A DNA stretch of 64,000 nt. Source: Streptomyces sp. NBC_01298. GTDB lineage: Bacteria; Actinomycetota; Actinomycetes; Streptomycetales; Streptomycetaceae. Shown in pieces: positions 59,943 through 64,000 of this stretch. Where the stretch lies: the NCBI RefSeq assembly GCF_035978755.1, contig NZ_CP108414.1, forward strand, positions 5,828,001-5,892,000, written 5' to 3'. The stretch's first letter is position 1; the number at the start of each line of letters is the position of its first letter. The notes beneath the pieces were generated by a model. The model was not told where the DNA came from and made no database searches. It was given only the letters and a program-made list of their open reading frames with translations. The translations under genes were made by a program, and so were the position numbers.

Positions 59943-60707
59943 ATGCCGAACGACGGCGCCGCACGGCAGCCCAAGTACCTGCGCATCGCCGCCGCGCTGA
60001 AGGACGCCATCGCCTCCGGTGAGTACGGGCCCGGTGACCGGCTGCCTGGTGAGAGCGACCTCATGGCCACGTACGGGGTCGCCCGGATGACGGCACGGCA
60101 GGCGTTCGCCGTCCTCCAGACCGAGGGGCTGACCGAAGCGCGCAAGGGTGCCGGGGTCTACGTTCGTGAGTTCCGCGTCGGCATCCGGCGGCGCGGCATC
60201 CAGCGGCTGGCCGTCGAGGTGTGGGGCGCGGGAGGCTCCATCTGGGCGGCGGACGGCAAGGGGCGCGACCCCGTCGTCGAGTTCATCGGGGTCACCGAAG
60301 AACCCGTGTCCGAGGCCGTCGCCGCCGTGCTCGGGCTCCCCAGCGGGGCACCCGCTTGCGTCCGGCGGCGCAGGTTCCTGCTCGACGGGAAGCCCGTCAT
60401 GTTCGCGACCTCCTACCTCGACGCCGCCCTTGTCGCCGGTACTCCCGTCGCCGAGCCCGACAGTGGCCCCGGCGGGATCTACGCGCGGCTCGCCGAGCTG
60501 GGGCACAAGCCCGCGCGGTTCCGGGAGGAGGTCCGGTCGAGGATGCCCACCTCCGACGAGGCCGCGAGCCTCGGGCTGGCCGCCGGGACGCCCGTCGTAC
60601 TGGTCGTCCGTACCGCCTTCGACGGCGGCGGGCGGGTGGTGGAGGTCAACGAGATGGTGCTCGACGCCTCCGCCTATGTGCTGGAGTACGAGTTCGACGC
60701 CCAGTAG
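59943..60707 (+). CDS. GntR/HutC family transcriptional regulator
   Basis: 254 aa. N-terminal GntR winged helix (KYLRIAAALKDAIASGEYGPGDRLPGESDLMATYGVARMTARQAFAVLQTEGL, about residues 9-62) followed by a UTRA effector-binding domain. ATG 59943 has GGGGAGGA upstream; in-frame ATG 59925 is an alternative. It likely represses itself and the divergent kinase through the twin TATCTAGATA boxes. Ligand unknown. Confidence 0.9.
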   Translation: MPNDGAARQPKYLRIAAALKDAIASGEYGPGDRLPGESDLMATYGVARMTARQAFAVLQTEGLTEARKGAGVYVREFRVGIRRRGIQRLAVEVWGAGGSIWAADGKGRDPVVEFIGVTEEPVSEAVAAVLGLPSGAPACVRRRRFLLDGKPVMFATSYLDAALVAGTPVAEPDSGPGGIYARLAELGHKPARFREEVRSRMPTSDEAASLGLAAGTPVVLVVRTAFDGGGRVVEVNEMVLDASAYVLEYEFDAQ

Positions 60708-60852
60708 GACCCGTAGGACCCCGCAGGACCCCGTAGGACCAGCACCGCGCGCGGAACCCGCGCAACCCAGTTCGAATTGTTGCGGCGGGATGAAATCCGC
60801 CGGTCGGAGCGTTGGGGCTTCCGGTAGGGCAGGACGAACGGGGAGGCAGTAC

Positions 60853-63800
60853 GTGGCTACGGCGACGGCGGGAACGGCGGCTGACAGCAAACAGGGGTGG
60901 GGGAGGCGGCTCGCCGCCTACACCTGGCGGTACAAGGCCAATGTGCTGCTGGCCCTCGGGTCCTCGCTCGGCGGCATGGCCGTCATGGCGCTCGTGCCGC
61001 TCGTCACCAAGGTGATCCTCGACGACGTCATAGGCGACCAGAGCAAGCCCATGACGCCCTGGGCGCTGATGCTCATAGGCGCCGCGGTCCTCGTGTACGT
61101 GATGACCTACATCCGCAGGTACTACGGCGGGCGGCTCGCCCTCGACGTGCAGCACGACCTGCGCACCGACATGTACGCCACCATCGCCCGGCTCGACGGC
61201 CGCCGCCAGGACGAGCTGTCCACCGGGCAGGTCGTGGGGCGGGCGACGACCGACCTCCAGCTGATCCAAGGGCTGCTCTTCATGCTGCCCATGACCATCG
61301 GCAACTTCCTGCTCTTCGGGATATCCCTCGGGATCATGCTGTGGCTCTCGCCGCTGCTGACCGTCGTGGCGCTGCTCATGGCCCCCGCGCTCTGGTTCAT
61401 CGCCAAGCGCAGCCGCAAGAAGCTCTTCCCCGCCACCTGGTACGCCCAGAGCCAGGCCGCAGCCGTCGCCACCGTCGTCGACGGTGCCGTCACCGGTGTC
61501 CGCGTCGTCAAGGGCTTCGGCCAGGAGGAGCAGGAGACCGGCAAGCTCCGCGAGGCCGGCCGCCGGCTGTTCGCCGGGCGGATGCGCGGGATCCGGATGA
61601 ACTCGCGCTACACCCCGGCGCTGCAGGCCGTACCGGCCCTCGGCCAGGTCGCCATGCTGGCGCTGGGCGGCTGGATGGCCACCAAGGGGCAAGTCACCCT
61701 CGGTACCTTCGTCGCCTTCTCCACCTACCTCGCCCAGCTCGTCGGCCCCGTCCGGATGCTCGCCATGGTGCTGACCGTCGGCCAGCAGGCCCGCGCCGGC
61801 GTCGAGCGGGTCTTCGAGCTCATCGACACCGAGCCGGTGATCCAGGAGGGGAGCAAGGAACTGCCCGCCGACGCACCCGCGACCGTCGAGTTCGACGACG
61901 TGCGCTTCGGGTACGACCCCGAGCGGCCCGTGCTCGACGGGTTCCGCCTGTCGATCGCCGAGGGGGAGACCGTCGCCCTCGTCGGGTCCTCGGGCAGCGG
62001 GAAGTCCACCGTCTCCCTGCTGCTGCCGCGCTTCTACGACGCCGACCGCGGCGCCGTCCGCGTCGGCGGCCACGACGTGCGCGCGCTGACCTACGACTCG
62101 CTGCGCGACGCCATCGGGCTCGTGCCGGAGGACTCCTTCCTCTTCTCCGACACCATCCGCGCCAACATCGCCTACGGGCACCCCGGCGCCACCGAGGAGC
62201 AGATCCGGGCCGCCGCCCAAGCCGCCCAGGCCGAGGGCTTCATCGAGGCGCTCCCCGCCGGCTACGACACCACGGTCGGCGAGCAGGGCCTGACCCTCTC
62301 CGGCGGCCAGCGCCAGCGCATCGCGCTCGCCCGCGCCATCCTCACCGACCCCCGCCTGCTGCTCCTCGACGACGCCACCTCCGCCGTCGACGCCCGCGTC
62401 GAGCACGAGATCCACGAGGCGCTGCGCGCCGTCATGGCCGGCCGCACCACCCTGCTCATCGCCCACCGCCGCTCCACGCTCGCGCTCGCCGACCGGATCG
62501 CCGTACTGGACCACGGGCGGCTCTCCGACGTCGGTACGCACGAGGAGCTGGAGCGCCGCTCCGCCCTGTACCGGCGGCTGCTCACCGACCCGGACGCGCT
62601 GGGCGCCGGCTCCCCGCGGACGCCCGAGGCGCCCGCCATGGAGGAGTTCGAGCGGGACATCGAGCGGGACATCGAGTTCGAGGCCGAGATCGACTCCGAG
62701 CCGGTCAACGCCAAGCGCCGGGTGGCCGGCGGGATCACCCCCGAGCTCTGGCAGCGCCAGGAGGAGGCGGAGGAGAAGGCCACCGCCGCCGCGGGGATGT
62801 CCGCCACTCCCGAGCTGCTCGCGCAGGTGGCCGCGCTGCCGCCCGCCGACGACACCCCCGACGTGGACGAGACCCGCGCGGCGTCGGCCGAGGACAGCTA
62901 CAACCTGGGCCGCCTGCTGCGCGGCTTCTGGGCCCCGCTCGCGATATCCCTCGGCCTCGTCGCCCTCGACGCCGGCTCCGGGCTGCTCCTGCCCATCCTG
63001 ATCCGGCACGGCATCGACCAGGGCGTCGAAGCGGCCGCCCTCGGCGCCGTCTGGGCGGCGTCCCTCCTCGCGCTCGGCGTGGTCCTGGCCCAGTGGGCCG
63101 CACAGTTCGCCGAGACCCGGATGACCGGCCGCACCGGCGAGCGCGTGCTCTACGCCCTGCGCGTCAAGATCTTCGCCCAGCTCCAGCGCCTCGGCCTCGA
63201 CTACTACGAGCGCGAGCTCACCGGCAAGATCATGACCCGGATGACCACCGACGTGGACGCCCTGTCCAGCTTCCTGCAGACCGGGCTCGTCACCGCCGTC
63301 GTCTCCGTCCTGACCTTCTTCGGCATCCTGGTCGCCCTGCTCGTCCTGGACGTGGAGCTGGCGCTGATCGTCTTCGCCACGCTGCCCCTGCTGATCATCG
63401 GCACCGTCTTCTTCCGCAGGAAGTCCGTGGCCGCCTACGAGCTCGCCCGCGACCGGGTCGGACTGGTCAACGCCGACCTCCAGGAGTCCGTGGCCGGGCT
63501 GCGCATCGTCCAGGCCTTCCGCCGCCAGCGCGCCGGCGCGATCCGGTTCGCCGAGCGCAGCGACTCGTACCGCGAGGCCCGGGTCCGCGGCCAGTGGCTG
63601 ATCTCCGTCTACTTCCCCTTCGTGCAGCTGCTGTCCTCCGGGGCCGCGGCCGCCGTGCTGATCGTGGGCGCCGGGCGGGTGGAGGCCGGCACGCTCACCA
63701 CCGGCGCGCTGGTCGCCTACCTGCTCTACATCGACCTGTTCTTCGCCCCCGTCCAGCAGCTCTCGCAGGTCTTCGACGGCTACCAGCAGGCCACCGTCTC

Positions 63801-64000
63801 CCTCGGCCGGATCCAGGGCCTGCTGCGCGAGCCCACCAGCACCCCGCGCCCGGCCGACCCGCGCCCGGTCCCCGAGCTGCGCGGCGAGATCGCCTTCGAG
63901 GGGGTCCACTTCTCGTACGGCACGGCCGAGGAGCGCGGGGCGAAGGAACCGGCGCTCACCGGCATCAGCCTGCGCATCCCCGCCGGGCAGACCGTCGCCT
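60853..64000 (+). CDS. Double-length ABC exporter (two TMD-NBD halves), truncated by window end
   Basis: At least 1049 aa, open to the window edge. First half: six membrane helices (about 28-320) and NBD with Walker A LVGSSGSGKST (about 376), signature LSGGQRQR (about 483) and Walker B LLLLDDATSAVD (about 502). The usual catalytic Glu after Walker B is Asp, so this site is probably degenerate. A charged linker (about 590-680) leads to a second TMD (690-1000) and the start of the second NBD. GTG 60853 has GGGGAGG 6 nt upstream. Fused heterodimer-like exporter; cargo unknown. Confidence 0.92.
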   Translation, partial: MATATAGTAADSKQGWGRRLAAYTWRYKANVLLALGSSLGGMAVMALVPLVTKVILDDVIGDQSKPMTPWALMLIGAAVLVYVMTYIRRYYGGRLALDVQHDLRTDMYATIARLDGRRQDELSTGQVVGRATTDLQLIQGLLFMLPMTIGNFLLFGISLGIMLWLSPLLTVVALLMAPALWFIAKRSRKKLFPATWYAQSQAAAVATVVDGAVTGVRVVKGFGQEEQETGKLREAGRRLFAGRMRGIRMNSRYTPALQAVPALGQVAMLALGGWMATKGQVTLGTFVAFSTYLAQLVGPVRMLAMVLTVGQQARAGVERVFELIDTEPVIQEGSKELPADAPATVEFDDVRFGYDPERPVLDGFRLSIAEGETVALVGSSGSGKSTVSLLLPRFYDADRGAVRVGGHDVRALTYDSLRDAIGLVPEDSFLFSDTIRANIAYGHPGATEEQIRAAAQAAQAEGFIEALPAGYDTTVGEQGLTLSGGQRQRIALARAILTDPRLLLLDDATSAVDARVEHEIHEALRAVMAGRTTLLIAHRRSTLALADRIAVLDHGRLSDVGTHEELERRSALYRRLLTDPDALGAGSPRTPEAPAMEEFERDIERDIEFEAEIDSEPVNAKRRVAGGITPELWQRQEEAEEKATAAAGMSATPELLAQVAALPPADDTPDVDETRAASAEDSYNLGRLLRGFWAPLAISLGLVALDAGSGLLLPILIRHGIDQGVEAAALGAVWAASLLALGVVLAQWAAQFAETRMTGRTGERVLYALRVKIFAQLQRLGLDYYERELTGKIMTRMTTDVDALSSFLQTGLVTAVVSVLTFFGILVALLVLDVELALIVFATLPLLIIGTVFFRRKSVAAYELARDRVGLVNADLQESVAGLRIVQAFRRQRAGAIRFAERSDSYREARVRGQWLISVYFPFVQLLSSGAAAAVLIVGAGRVEAGTLTTGALVAYLLYIDLFFAPVQQLSQVFDGYQQATVSLGRIQGLLREPTSTPRPADPRPVPELRGEIAFEGVHFSYGTAEERGAKEPALTGISLRIPAGQTVA

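Noticed and set aside
60646..63909. 1087-aa minus-strand frame opposite the ABC exporter
   Set aside because: It is composed of Gly/Asp/Val-rich low-complexity residues, the mirror image of the real plus-strand ABC exporter with clear Walker and signature motifs.

Overview
The window is GC-rich chromosomal DNA from a Streptomyces (or a very close relative). The evidence is the codon bias, the family content (AdpA, paired tRNA-His/orn, NsdA-like XRE-TPR regulator, DUF5993/DsbB pair, DesE/DesF siderophore uptake) and gene order. From about 25 to 45 kb the order matches, from memory, the S. coelicolor segment running from orn and adpA (SCO2793-2792) through glmS, GH20 hexosaminidase and DesF/DesE to the acyl-CoA carboxylase operon and its TetR regulator (SCO2775). 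No integrase, transposase, phage gene or CRISPR array was seen, so this looks like core chromosome with local rearrangements.

Layout. 0-12 kb: secreted M6-like protease, tRNA-Lys, short prim-pol protein, M20 peptidase, MarR/flavoprotein divergon, a three-gene RecB/Cas4-like nuclease - unknown protein - SF1 helicase module, PAP2 protein, histidine phosphatase. 12-25 kb: XRE-TPR regulator, SAM-dependent spermidine-synthase-fold enzyme, acyl-CoA ligase, two-component system, DUF5993/DsbB pair, oxidoreductases, MFS transporter, MarR, secreted FG-GAP-type protein, tRNA-His. 25-32 kb: orn, adpA, universal stress protein, GPR1/FUN34 transporter, glmS. 32-37 kb: DUF4429 protein, hexosaminidase, siderophore-interacting protein, siderophore-binding lipoprotein under an iron box. 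36.9-43.5 kb: acyl-CoA dehydrogenase, HMG-CoA lyase and biotin-dependent carboxylase alpha and beta, a leucine/branched-acyl catabolic operon, with a divergent TetR gene sharing twin operators. 43.5-53.7 kb: phosphatase, secreted repeat protein, CDF transporter, thioesterase, second acyl-CoA dehydrogenase, secreted serine protease, PucR regulator and ureohydrolase. 53.7-64 kb: TPP enzyme, a WXG/DUF6571-like cluster with two tandem lipoproteins, an RsbW-like kinase, a GntR regulator and a double-length ABC exporter cut by the window edge.

Most notable points: an adpA gene with no TTA codon; desferrioxamine uptake genes present while the biosynthesis genes expected beside them are absent (GH20 and DesF stop codons lie 4 bp apart); the nuclease-helicase module; REP-like palindromes inside a carboxylase coding sequence; short tandem repeats expanded inside several open reading frames; and at least ten genes whose -10-like hexamer lies 6-8 nt before the start codon, suggesting leaderless transcripts.

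All assignments come from reading the sequence and remembered family features; no database search was run.
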